A DNA stretch of 64,000 nt from Planctomycetaceae bacterium (GTDB taxonomy: Bacteria > Planctomycetota > Planctomycetia > Pirellulales > Lacipirellulaceae): assembly GCA_003233055.1 (NCBI GenBank), contig QIKP01000014.1, positions 1 through 64,000 on the forward strand. Direction: 5' to 3'. Positions 36,125-44,888 of this stretch are shown here, one piece after another (position 1 is the first letter of the stretch; the number at the start of each line of letters is the position of its first letter). A program made the position numbers and the translations under genes. The notes beneath the pieces were generated by a model that was not told the DNA's origin, ran no database searches, and saw only the letters and a list, made by a program, of their open reading frames with translations.

Positions 36125-36204
36125 GGTTCTCCGTTGGCTGCCGGCCAGTCACCGATGGAACGGCCCGAATAGCCGGACTGCCACGCGGTCCGGTAGGCCT
36201 TTGC

Positions 36205-38154
36205 TTACGGGGAAACCGTCTCCAGCGGACGGCCCACATGGTAGTTGTGGCATTGAGTGCAGCTATCGCCGACCACACTTTTGGTGTGACAATTCGCACA
36301 GGTCGCCTTGCTCATCGGCTCGAAATCGCAGACTTTTACTCCAGGGCTTAGGCCTGTGTAGTTGCCCGACGTGTCGGCCTGGGTGTCGATACGATGGCAT
36401 GCCGTGCAGTCGCGAAGTTCCGCTTGCAAGAGATGCGGAGCGTGGGAAAATCTCGTGAAACCGCGCGGGTCCAACCGCCGATCGTGCGATCGCCAATGAA
36501 AGAGAATCTGGCCGCTTGGTCCCTGATCCTGACTGTGACAGGTGCCACACCGGCCTGGCGCGTGGGGACCTGCAAGTTCTTTGAGGAGCGTCTCGCGCAT
36601 CTCGGGATCACTGGTCGACGCCGCCAAGTCGATCCATGCTCGCAATACCGGGTCCGCATGACCGGTTGGCTGGGAGCGGATCGAAAGATTTCTATTTTCG
36701 AGGAACCAAGTTCCGGGCGTCCGAGGAAGGTCCTCCTCGTCGCGACGCTCAGGCGGCGCGGAAGCCTCCTCCATCCACTGCTTCCAGGCATGCATGGCAA
36801 GGCGGATCGGCGGGCGGGCTTGCTCCCGTAGGTTGGCGTCGGAGTTGGGATCGGAGTTAGCAAGACGCGAAAGAAGTTGCTTGATGGCGAGGGTCAAATC
36901 TGCAGCCGCCTGAAGTTGCTCTGGGTCATCGGGGTCGATGTCGTAGAACTCAAAGTCCGCCCCCAAGAGTTCCCTCGCCTTGCGAGCCTTGGGATCGGAG
37001 TCTAAAAGGAGCTTCATCATCGCCGGCAACGCACCATCAAAATCCCCCGTCGCCATCTCGGGCCACGCCCCCAGGTCCATGCCGGCTTCCGCCAAGGTAT
37101 CTAGATCGACACTCGGCAGCGCGAGCATCGCCACCCCCTCTGCCAGGCTCGTCGCGATCTCTTCGTCGTGGCATTGGGCGCAGGCAACCTTGTAGCTGAG
37201 CGTCTTCTGGACGTTTCCGGTCGAATCTTCCACGTGACATTGAAGGCACGCAAACGGCTGGTTCTTTTCGGCAAAGTACTTTCCCTCATGCGTTGTGTGG
37301 CTAAAGGCGATCGGCGTGCGCCGATCGTAGGGCCAAATCCCCAGCTCGGGATGGTCGGTGGCGAAACTCTCGAACTGTTGCGTGTGGCACGATTGGCATC
37401 GAGCGTCGTCCATCGCGGCAATGGCGTGGTCGGCACCTTGATGTTCCTGATGACAGATCGAACAGGCGAGTTCCCGTGGCACATTTCCATGCGATTCGCC
37501 ATGGCGTTTCAGCAGTTGTTCGTCAGGCAAGTTGTGGGGGGAGAGTGCGAACTCCGTCGCAAGGGTCTTGTCGTGGCACACCATGCATTTGTCGCTCTGC
37601 GTCGGGCCAACCGAATTTTCCACCACCGCCGACAACCATCCTCCTACCGACTGGTTGCCAGCCGCATGACAGGCGTTGCAACGATTTTCCCACCCCGCAC
37701 CACGGAGAACTTGCGCGTGGTGCGAACAGAGCGGGCCAGGGACGACCAGTTCGTTTCGCCAGTTGCTTCCAAGCAGCATCAAAACCGACCCGATCGCAAA
37801 AAGAAAAGCCGACCGGACCAGCGCCCCGCGTAGCGATCGCAAATTTCGCACCGGCTGGCATCGATGCGTTCGGCAACAGACCCCCTCACTGCTAGGGCCG
37901 GCATCGGCGAGGCCGACGCTTGCTTCGCCCTCGCCGATGAGCGGGACATCGCAAGGGCCACCGCGGGACGCGGGACGATTGCATTTCCAGTCCCCCTCGA
38001 CCTCCACCGGCTGGCATTCGGCCATCGCGGGGCAAACCCCACGAGCATTGGGACCCCAAGCGCAAGGGTCGCCCTCGGCGGCGCGGCCACAGACGCGAGG
38101 TTGGTTTGGGCGATCGTACGGCAGAGGATCGGGCTGGGGAAGCGGTTCTCTCAC
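36205..38154 (-). CDS. Decaheme c-type cytochrome with a cysteine-rich N-terminal segment
   Basis: 649-aa membrane-bound electron-transfer protein with ten CxxCH motifs: CNACH, CMVCH, CSICH, CQSCH, CLQCH, CAQCH in the first half, then a helical haem-free stretch, and CGTCH, CTACH, CANCH, CTQCH near the end. A membrane helix at about 110-130 (SAFLFAIGSVLMLLGSNW) precedes the haems and places them in the periplasm. The roughly 100 residues before it are cytoplasmic and hold some ten cysteines without CxxCH, perhaps a metal or Fe-S site. I chose the GTG at 38154: it overlaps the stop of the b-type protein (GTGA) and has GGAG eight bases upstream. Last gene of the redox operon. Confidence 0.85.
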   Translation of the reverse strand: MREPLPQPDPLPYDRPNQPRVCGRAAEGDPCAWGPNARGVCPAMAECQPVEVEGDWKCNRPASRGGPCDVPLIGEGEASVGLADAGPSSEGVCCRTHRCQPVRNLRSLRGALVRSAFLFAIGSVLMLLGSNWRNELVVPGPLCSHHAQVLRGAGWENRCNACHAAGNQSVGGWLSAVVENSVGPTQSDKCMVCHDKTLATEFALSPHNLPDEQLLKRHGESHGNVPRELACSICHQEHQGADHAIAAMDDARCQSCHTQQFESFATDHPELGIWPYDRRTPIAFSHTTHEGKYFAEKNQPFACLQCHVEDSTGNVQKTLSYKVACAQCHDEEIATSLAEGVAMLALPSVDLDTLAEAGMDLGAWPEMATGDFDGALPAMMKLLLDSDPKARKARELLGADFEFYDIDPDDPEQLQAAADLTLAIKQLLSRLANSDPNSDANLREQARPPIRLAMHAWKQWMEEASAPPERRDEEDLPRTPGTWFLENRNLSIRSQPTGHADPVLRAWIDLAASTSDPEMRETLLKELAGPHAPGRCGTCHSQDQGPSGQILFHWRSHDRRLDPRGFTRFSHAPHLLQAELRDCTACHRIDTQADTSGNYTGLSPGVKVCDFEPMSKATCANCHTKSVVGDSCTQCHNYHVGRPLETVSP

Positions 38155-38963
38155 AGCGCATCTCCACGAAACGCCAAAGCGAGGATTCCATGCAACGTCG
38201 CAAGCGTCACCAGCAGGCCCGTCATTCCGATATGTCCAAACATCCACAGCTTGAGGAGTCGTTGCCTCGCTTCTTGAAAATCGAGGTCGTCCTTCTGCCG
38301 GACCATGCCGAACAACCGCTCGTAGCCCGATTTTTCCTCCGGCGTGAGGTACCGCTCCAAATCGCGCATCTCGTGCATGACTCGACGCCGCCTGACGCCG
38401 CTAGGTCGAATCAAGTAAGCCCATGAAGGCCTGGTCGCAAAAAAGTCGAAGAGTCGATGGGAGTAGAACTGCGCCAGCAAGGTGCTTCCCGACGCGGCGA
38501 CCGAGTCGAGCACCACAGTCCGAGAGGTTTGGTGCAGTCGCCGGCGCAGCTGTGGAATTCGCTCGTAGACAACTTCTTCCCCTACCCTGCTAAGTACTTT
38601 AGGAATCCGCCGAGTCATCACCAGCCCAACAAGCCCGCTCACGAAGGTCATCATGAATGCAAACCCTAGGGCTGTCTCGACGATCCCGGTCGGCAATTGC
38701 CAATCGAGGTGAATCCCAAAAAGCAGGCCCGCGACAACACCTCCGTAGAGATGAATCTGCAACCAACTCGAGGCACTCCCGAGAGGCAACGTCGGCAGTT
38801 TTTTGCGGAGACTAAACAGCGTAAGGAAAGCGACCAATCCGTAGAGCAGGTACCCCGACGCGTACTGCGCTCGCCCAAGACCGAGGTCGACCGCGCGCAG
38901 CCCGACCACAATGGCGACCACCACCAGAGCGGCCACCAACAGCGAACGAAGCCGGCGGATCAT
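38151..38963 (-). CDS. Membrane diheme b-type cytochrome-like protein
   Basis: 270-aa integral membrane protein with about five helices. Two helices each carry a His pair spaced H-x13-H: QIHLYGGVVAGLLFGIHLDW (about 70-88) and GHIGMTGLLVTLATLHG (near the C-terminus). That spacing is the bis-haem pattern of ferric reductase/NOX and cytochrome b561-like proteins, so it should pass electrons across the membrane. Between helices is a basic cytoplasmic region. I use the ATG at 38963; an in-frame ATG at 39077, adjacent to the upstream stop, would add a tail encoded by the heptamer array. Its stop overlaps the decaheme GTG (GTGA). Confidence 0.8.
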   Translation of the reverse strand: MIRRLRSLLVAALVVVAIVVGLRAVDLGLGRAQYASGYLLYGLVAFLTLFSLRKKLPTLPLGSASSWLQIHLYGGVVAGLLFGIHLDWQLPTGIVETALGFAFMMTFVSGLVGLVMTRRIPKVLSRVGEEVVYERIPQLRRRLHQTSRTVVLDSVAASGSTLLAQFYSHRLFDFFATRPSWAYLIRPSGVRRRRVMHEMRDLERYLTPEEKSGYERLFGMVRQKDDLDFQEARQRLLKLWMFGHIGMTGLLVTLATLHGILALAFRGDAL

Positions 38964-38980
38964 GAAACGGTTCAAAGCGT

Positions 38981-39057
38981 GGTGAGTGGTGAGTGGTGAA
39001 GGGTGAAGGGTGAAGGGTGAAGGGTGAAGGGTGAAGGGTGAAGGGTGAAGGGTGAAG
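38981..39057 (+). repeat. Heptanucleotide tandem array (GGTGAAG x9, GGTGAGT x2)
   Basis: Eleven perfect 7-bp units in 77 bp, nine GGTGAAG and two GGTGAGT. The array lies between the stop of the cNMP/Fe-S gene and the internal ATG of the b-type gene, and is read as FTLHPSP repeats if the ATG at 39077 is used. As 7 is not a multiple of 3, each unit gained or lost shifts the frame from that upstream ATG. Confidence 0.95.
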
Positions 39058-39077
39058 GCAATTGGTAACGGGCCCAT

Positions 39078-40796
39078 TCACCGATCGATCCATTTGGCGG
39101 TGGCGTTTTGATCGGAGAGGTCAAGTCGAATCAAGGCATCGTGGGCGCAGGCCCGCACGCAAGCGGGGCCCCCCAGCCCCTCCACACACAGGTCGCATTT
39201 CGTTGCCTTGAGGATCGGTAGTTCTTGCTCCAGGTCGAGTACCGGCATGCCCAGGCGGTCGCGGAGTTCGACCATGCGGATGTTTTGATAGGGGCAACTG
39301 TTGGCGCAAGTCGCACACCCGATGCAAGTCGGGTCGTTGATTTGCACGACCCCCGTTTCCTTATCGCGATGGATGGCACCGGTCGGGCAGCCAATCATGC
39401 AAACAGGATCGGCACAGTGCATGCAAGCGCCAGCAAATTGAAATCGCCCGTACTGGGGACCCTCGCGGACGAATCGCGGATTGCCGTCATGCGCCGTCGC
39501 ACACGCACGGACACAGTCGTCGCAACGCGTGCATCGTTCCAGATCAATGACCATCGCCTCGGCACCGTTCATCAGATGATGATCGACCAGGAAATCAACC
39601 AGGGATAGCGGTGAATCCGACTCCGTAGCGGAGGGGAATCGGTCAAGCGACTCCTCGAGAACGACAGGGGTAGGACGTACCTCAGGGCGCAGGGGGAGGT
39701 CTTCCTTGCTCAAGGTCGGTAGTAAGTGCTCGCGAACGACTTCGCTCGGTATCTCCAGCAGATCGACGTAGCCAACCGCCCGGAGCGAATGGGAATAGAC
39801 CGATGGCTCCTCCGCCGCGAGCTCTTCCAGCCCAAAAACTTGTCCTTTCCCCAGGTAGGAAAGCGTCCGATGCCCTGCCCCGTACCGTTGACTCAACCGA
39901 ACAAATCCCGATCGGATCAGGAGCAACTTCGTCGCTGTTTTGCCCTCCTCGACAATCAAGGGCTCCCGAGCAATCTTTTCGAGCGGTGAAAGCGCCTCTT
40001 GCGAGGCCATTTCTCGGTTCCAGTCAAAGCTGCCGTAGGAGTGAAATTGGGTCGCCTCGGCGATGTGATCGAGCGCCGCTTCGCTGAGTCCCGCAAGCAG
40101 CGGCGTCTCACGCAGGTGGACCCGCAAGCTATTTTCTCGATAGAGCCGGTCGATATGTTCCTTGATCGCCGGGGTTCGCCGCATTAAATCGCGAAGCCCC
40201 TGCCAACGAATCTCCAGGAGGACCGCTGGCCCCTCCGCAAAAACGGTCGCCGTGCGGGGCGAACGAGAGAGTGCGGCCAGTTCGCCAAAAAATTCGCCGG
40301 GCGACAAACGAGCCGTTTGATTTTCGTCGAGCACTCGCGGAATGTCCTGCAAAAAGACTCTTGCCGAACCTCCTTCTCCCCGCGTCGCAAGCGACGACGA
40401 CGCCTCGTTCGGTTTCGCTCGGACTTCCGGGACTTGCGGCGAGGTCCCAAGCTGACGGATCGCCCGCAGCCAGCTCTTCCTAGCCTTTGGGGGGCTTCCG
40501 ATCAAGTCGGGCGAAAGAGGTTCGAGCGCTACCCGGACGGTTCCATGCAGTAGTAGGAAGGCACTGTTTCCATAGTCTCCTTCACGGAGGACCAAATCTC
40601 CCTCTTGGCACTCGACGATTCTCGCGTCGTTCTTCAAGATCCCTTCGAGTGGCAAATGGCCGGGGAAACAACTCGGGTCGATCTGGCGAAAGGGTTCGAC
40701 GCGCAGCAACCGCGCAACGTCCTCGGGCGACACCCCTTCGCCAAAAGGAGAATCCCATCGCTTCGGTCGAGGAATGGCCAGTTCAGGCGTACTCAT
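39078..40796 (-). CDS. Cyclic-nucleotide-binding 16-Cys Fe-S electron-transfer protein
   Basis: 572-aa cytoplasmic protein. The first cNMP-binding domain (about 50-215, with a long insert) has an intact phosphate-binding cassette, FGELAALSRSPRTATV, including its Glu and Arg. The second (about 235-360) is degenerate (FGLEELAAEEPSVYSHSLRAVG, no Arg in place). The C-terminal 190 residues are a NrfC/DmsB-type ferredoxin with four Cys clusters: CTRCDDC, CMHCADPVC, CIGCATC, CDLCVEGLGGPAC plus distal Cys. So an electron carrier with a built-in cAMP/cGMP sensor. It sits in an operon with a b-type membrane protein and cytochromes, and a cyclase gene lies divergently at 43387. Confidence 0.88.
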   Translation of the reverse strand: MSTPELAIPRPKRWDSPFGEGVSPEDVARLLRVEPFRQIDPSCFPGHLPLEGILKNDARIVECQEGDLVLREGDYGNSAFLLLHGTVRVALEPLSPDLIGSPPKARKSWLRAIRQLGTSPQVPEVRAKPNEASSSLATRGEGGSARVFLQDIPRVLDENQTARLSPGEFFGELAALSRSPRTATVFAEGPAVLLEIRWQGLRDLMRRTPAIKEHIDRLYRENSLRVHLRETPLLAGLSEAALDHIAEATQFHSYGSFDWNREMASQEALSPLEKIAREPLIVEEGKTATKLLLIRSGFVRLSQRYGAGHRTLSYLGKGQVFGLEELAAEEPSVYSHSLRAVGYVDLLEIPSEVVREHLLPTLSKEDLPLRPEVRPTPVVLEESLDRFPSATESDSPLSLVDFLVDHHLMNGAEAMVIDLERCTRCDDCVRACATAHDGNPRFVREGPQYGRFQFAGACMHCADPVCMIGCPTGAIHRDKETGVVQINDPTCIGCATCANSCPYQNIRMVELRDRLGMPVLDLEQELPILKATKCDLCVEGLGGPACVRACAHDALIRLDLSDQNATAKWIDR

Positions 40797-40887
40797 CGGG
40801 CGTGCTCATCGAGTGTTGCGATTATGCGAGTCGCGTTTTGCTTGGCGAATCGATAACGACTCGCAACGCAAATCGTGACCGGGTGGT

Positions 40888-41913
40888 TTAGTTCTTGTAG
40901 TCTTTGGGAGCGGGCAAGAGCGGATCGATCGCCCCCAGGCTAGTGCCATCGACTTCCTCGGCAAACTTGTAGGCCGCCTTCCCTACGGCATCGGCCGCTT
41001 CGCGAAGGGCCACTTCGTTACCAAGAGTAAGTTCGAGGGAGGCGAGAGGGTCGAGTGCCGCGAGAACCAACGGTTCGTCAATCAAGCGTTGGACCTCCCA
41101 AAGTTGTCGTTTCTTTTTCGCGGCACGGGCAGCGCTTGTTTGGGCGAATTTGGCGTTCTCGGTCGCTGCGGCGGTCGCTCGCAGGCTGGCTTCCAAGTCG
41201 GCCATCAGGCCAACGACGTACATCACTCTGAGCCGCTCCAGACTGCTTGGCTGGTTGGCCACCCCGTCGGAACGAACGAAGTTGTGCCGAACCATGCCTT
41301 GCGACCAGGCAACCAACTCGAAATCGGTCGTCCCCGCTTGATGCCCCCCCACGTTGACGAGCCGCTCGTTTGGCACCGTGTGGCAACTGAGGCATTGCCG
41401 GGCGAGCAGGTAGACATTTGCCGGATTATTCATTCCGGCATGAATACTTGCCTCGCGGCGTTCCTGGCGATGACCGAGTGACTCGGTCTCGCGTGTTGCC
41501 TGGGGTCCGCCGTAGTCGGCATGCAGCTCAAGCCAATCGCGCGCCCCCCCATGGCAAGACTCGCAGCTCACCCCCGCCACCACTCGCAAACGCGTCCCTT
41601 GCTGCTGGCGCGTGTAATGGCAGGTGACGCAGGTATCGTTTCGCTTGATGGATCGAAGCCCCATTCGCTTGGCAATTTCCTTGGCCTCGGGCGTTCGATG
41701 CAGTACGTCGAACGTCCGGTAATGGGGCGTCTGCCGCCATTGTTTCAATTCCGACTCGTGGCACTTAATGCAAGTATCGCTACCAACGACTTGATCTGGG
41801 TCGCACTGGCGAGGCGTGAATTGGCGTTCATCACTTTCCCCCGCTCCGAGCAGGCACACAGCCCCACCAGTAATCAGAACCAGCAAACAAACAGGTTTCG
41901 AGAAGCGAGGCAT
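40888..41913 (-). CDS. Tetraheme cytochrome c554-like protein
   Basis: 341-aa periplasmic cytochrome. Signal peptide at about 1-24 (VCLLVLITGGAVCLLGAG). Four CxxCH motifs, CIKCH, CVTCH, CESCH and CLSCH, spaced as in the cytochrome c554 family (PF13435), with extra His that can be distal ligands (HYRTF, HAGMNN). The C-terminal 110 residues are helical and haem-free. It begins 18 bp after the reductase gene and ends 91 bp before the cNMP/Fe-S gene, so it is co-transcribed with them. Confidence 0.87.
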   Translation of the reverse strand: MPRFSKPVCLLVLITGGAVCLLGAGESDERQFTPRQCDPDQVVGSDTCIKCHESELKQWRQTPHYRTFDVLHRTPEAKEIAKRMGLRSIKRNDTCVTCHYTRQQQGTRLRVVAGVSCESCHGGARDWLELHADYGGPQATRETESLGHRQERREASIHAGMNNPANVYLLARQCLSCHTVPNERLVNVGGHQAGTTDFELVAWSQGMVRHNFVRSDGVANQPSSLERLRVMYVVGLMADLEASLRATAAATENAKFAQTSAARAAKKKRQLWEVQRLIDEPLVLAALDPLASLELTLGNEVALREAADAVGKAAYKFAEEVDGTSLGAIDPLLPAPKDYKN

Positions 41914-41931
41914 AACGGAATCGAGTGGGGG

Positions 41932-43143
41932 CTAGAGTTCTAAAACAAGGGGAGAGGTCGGCACACTAATGCAGGCAAGGCAATGGCCCTCTTCTGGCGA
42001 GAAGCTGGGCGACTTAGTCGTTACATAATCCCCCTCCAGGACGCGCGTCGCACACATCCCGCAACTTCCCGCCCGGCACCCGGAGTCGATTGCCACACCT
42101 GCCTGTTCGATCAGTTCCAGCAGCGATTCGTACTGGTCGTCCCACGCCACTTCTTGCTCGGCAACTTGGAAGCGGACCTTTGGTCGGGGCTCGACCGTCG
42201 AAGGGGCACCAGCCTCGGAGGGCGATCGGCGCTTCAGACTTGCGGGACCAAACGCCTCGTAGCGAATGCCGTCTTCCGGGACGCCCTGGTCGACGAGCCC
42301 CTCGACCAGCGACCGCATCATCCCGCCAGGGCCACACAGGTAGTAGTCGTAGCGGCCGGGCGGCACGATCTGTTGAAGGAAATCCACCGTGATTCGGCCG
42401 GCAAGGTGGTAGTCGACCTGCTCGCGGTCGCTGTCGAGCGGTTGGGAGTAGGCGATGAACAACTTCCCCCTCGGGTTCCTGGCCGTGAGTTCTTCAAGCT
42501 CCTCACGAAACGGATGCTCACGACTGTTGCGCACGCCATAAACGAAATAGACCTCGCGGCGATCCCCTGCTTGGTCAAGCGACGCGAGCATGCTCACGAG
42601 CGGTGTGACACCGATACCACCAGCCACCAGCACGACAGGATTGTCGCGGCGAGGGTCGAGAAAAAACGCGCCGCGAGGGGCGGCTACGCACAGCTTGTCG
42701 CCCACTTCCATCTGGTGGAGCTGGTGACTCGCCCGACCGGGCGGAAGTTCGGGGGCCTCGGCAGGGGGATCTTGTCGCTTGACCGTGAGCCGATAGCACT
42801 CTTCACGGGGGCGATCGGAAAGGGAATAGCAGCGAACCAGCGGCTTCTCGCCCTCAGCCGTTGGAAAATGACAAGTGAGATACTGCCCCGACTCGAAAGT
42901 CGGCAGCGCGGCGCCGCCACGATCGGTCAAGTAGAACGATCGAACATGCTCCGATTCGTCCACAATGGCTGAAATGGAAAGTTCCCGTTCCCCCTTCCAG
43001 GCAAGCTGCAAGTGCCGCTCGGCACGGGCGGCGACTTCTATTTGCTCGACGAATTGCCGTTTTTCCGAATCAAGCCGACCCTTCCGCAGGGCGACACGCC
43101 GCCAACCACCCAGCGTCAGCAGGCCTACGCGGCCAGAGGCCAC
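41932..43143 (-). CDS. Flavin reductase with C-terminal 2Fe-2S ferredoxin, probably membrane-anchored
   Basis: 403-aa NAD(P)H oxidoreductase. FAD domain with RCYSLSD (about 104-110); NAD domain with GGIGVTPL (about 174-181) and YLCGPGGMM; then a plant-type ferredoxin with CRAGSCGMC and a distal CLAC. Similar layout to Hcr/Hmp-type reductases. It probably feeds electrons from NAD(P)H into the operon's Fe-S and haem proteins. The GTG at 43143 is the first normal start, but the frame stays open for about 22 codons upstream and encodes a hydrophobic stretch (ALFYLGLTLCLVASGRVGLL), so the real N-terminus may be a membrane helix using a rare start codon. First gene of the operon. Confidence 0.85.
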   Translation of the reverse strand: MASGRVGLLTLGGWRRVALRKGRLDSEKRQFVEQIEVAARAERHLQLAWKGERELSISAIVDESEHVRSFYLTDRGGAALPTFESGQYLTCHFPTAEGEKPLVRCYSLSDRPREECYRLTVKRQDPPAEAPELPPGRASHQLHQMEVGDKLCVAAPRGAFFLDPRRDNPVVLVAGGIGVTPLVSMLASLDQAGDRREVYFVYGVRNSREHPFREELEELTARNPRGKLFIAYSQPLDSDREQVDYHLAGRITVDFLQQIVPPGRYDYYLCGPGGMMRSLVEGLVDQGVPEDGIRYEAFGPASLKRRSPSEAGAPSTVEPRPKVRFQVAEQEVAWDDQYESLLELIEQAGVAIDSGCRAGSCGMCATRVLEGDYVTTKSPSFSPEEGHCLACISVPTSPLVLEL

Positions 43144-43386
43144 GAGGCAGAGCGTGAGTCCAAGATAGAATAGCGCAGCGTCGATCAGGCAGTCCTTCCA
43201 AAAAGTCCGGCAGCGCGCGGATTATTCAGCATTCCCGCCCCACTGTCCAGCACAGTTGCCCTCCGATTGCTAGCACGACGGTTGTAGCGATTGTGCCACC
43301 CATGGGCGGGCGAAGAGACAAGCGACAGGCCCAGGGGCGACCTAGGATTGAGACAGGAATCCACCAACCAAACACAACCAATTTCG

Positions 43387-44844
43387 ATGTCCGACAACCA
43401 CACGCATCGCACGTTGGAACCGCTCGATGCCCAAGCCTACGCAAATTGCCGTAACAACCAGCAGCAGGGCCCCGCACCGGCAACGCTCGCACGCTGGTTC
43501 GAATCGCTCGGGGCGCTCCACCGCTGGACCGCGGACCGCGACGAATTCTTCGCCGAGGCAGCCCAGTTTGTCGTCGACCCCATTGGCCTGGACCAAGGAA
43601 TCGTTCTGCGAAAAAATGCCTTGTCGTCCGGCCCACGCTGGCAAATCGTCGCCAGCCATTCGGCGACGACGAAAACCATTGCGCCATGCGACCTGCGGCT
43701 GATCGACCAAGCCGCCGACGCAAGGGAGACACTCTTTCACTCCGCACCAGGGGAGACCGAGTCGATCGTCATCTCCCCCTTGTTCGATGCCAAAGACCAA
43801 GTGACCGGCGCGATCTACGGCACCCGTGTGATTCATGGAAGCAACGGACGACGGGGCATTCGCTATCTCGAAGCGCAGCTCGTCGAGTTGCTTGCTCAGT
43901 CGGTCAGCACGGGCATCGCACGGCTCGAGCACGAGGCCAAAGCGGCCCGACGGCGTGTCACCTACGAACAAGTCTTTGCGCCAGGGATTGCTCAACAAAT
44001 GGAGCTGGGCCCTCGTATCCTGCGGGGCGAAGATCGGGAAGTGACCGTCTTATTCGCCGACCTAAGAGATTTTTCAAAGCTTTGCACGCAGCTTTCGACC
44101 AGCGAGGCGTACGAATTGCTCAACGACGTGATGGACGCCCTCACCGCGGCGGTCATGGAAAACGACGGAGTGCTGATCGACTACTACGGCGACGGGCTCT
44201 CCGCCATGTGGAACGCACCGGTCACGCAACCCAACCACCCGGAACTCGCCTGCAACGCGGGACTCGCGATGCTCGAAGCCTTGCCGGCCGTTTCCGAACA
44301 GTGGCGCAGCCTGCTTGCCGAACCACTCCGAATCGGCGTCGGAATCCATACCGGCCCCGCGAAAGTCGGTAACATCGGAAGCACACAAAAGCTAAAATAC
44401 GGACCGCGCGGGTCGACCGTGAATCTTGCGAGCCGCCTCGAGTCGGCCACCAAACTGGTCGGCACGCCACTCGTGGTGACGCGCGCCGTTGCCGATCGAC
44501 TAACGGCCCCCTTCTTTCGCTTCCGCGTCTGTCAGGCGAACTTAAGCGGCGTGGAAGAGCCGGTCGACCTATTTGGCGTGCGACGCGCAACGACGGAAGC
44601 CCACTGGATCGAGGCGGTCGAGCGCTATGAAAAGGCACTCGAACTGTACGAGTCGGGAGAACTCGCCAAGGCGTGCGCGTTGCTCGCCAACGAATCGGAG
44701 GCGACGGAACAGGACAACCAAGAACTCCCGACCGATTTCCTCGCACGCCAGATTCAGCTCGATTGCAGCCGGCGTCTCGGGCGTCGCGCCTGCGATGAGC
44801 CTTCCAAAACCCACACGCCGGCGATCGACCTTGCGGTGAAGTGA
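43387..44844 (+). CDS. Class III adenylate/guanylate cyclase with N-terminal GAF-like region
   Basis: 485-aa cytoplasmic signalling enzyme making cAMP or cGMP. Residues about 35-195 look like a GAF-type sensor. The cyclase domain (about 225-390) keeps the metal Asp residues (LFADLRDFSKL and YYGDGLSAMW) and the transition-state pair in STVNLASRLE (Asn, Arg); a Lys before it (TQKLKYG) fits purine recognition. A helical TPR-like tail follows. The ATG at 43387 is used; upstream open codons are not conserved-looking. It diverges from the redox operon whose third product has cyclic-nucleotide-binding domains, so it may supply the regulating ligand. Confidence 0.9.
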   Translation: MSDNHTHRTLEPLDAQAYANCRNNQQQGPAPATLARWFESLGALHRWTADRDEFFAEAAQFVVDPIGLDQGIVLRKNALSSGPRWQIVASHSATTKTIAPCDLRLIDQAADARETLFHSAPGETESIVISPLFDAKDQVTGAIYGTRVIHGSNGRRGIRYLEAQLVELLAQSVSTGIARLEHEAKAARRRVTYEQVFAPGIAQQMELGPRILRGEDREVTVLFADLRDFSKLCTQLSTSEAYELLNDVMDALTAAVMENDGVLIDYYGDGLSAMWNAPVTQPNHPELACNAGLAMLEALPAVSEQWRSLLAEPLRIGVGIHTGPAKVGNIGSTQKLKYGPRGSTVNLASRLESATKLVGTPLVVTRAVADRLTAPFFRFRVCQANLSGVEEPVDLFGVRRATTEAHWIEAVERYEKALELYESGELAKACALLANESEATEQDNQELPTDFLARQIQLDCSRRLGRRACDEPSKTHTPAIDLAVK

Positions 44845-44888
44845 CACCCGTGAAAACGGAAACGACCGGAGCGCCGCAAGCGATCGGG

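Larger units (their letters stand above)
35888..36204. other. Convergent intergenic region with tandem 84-bp repeat
   Basis: 317 bp between convergent genes with no supported gene. Two tandem units, 35962-36045 and 36046-36128, share GCCAACGG, CCCCGAATGCCGATGGCA and a long GC hairpin each. Confidence 0.75.

Noticed and set aside
38981..39057. CRISPR-like array
   Set aside because: The units are 7 bp, contiguous and without spacers; it is a simple tandem repeat. No cas gene is present in the window.
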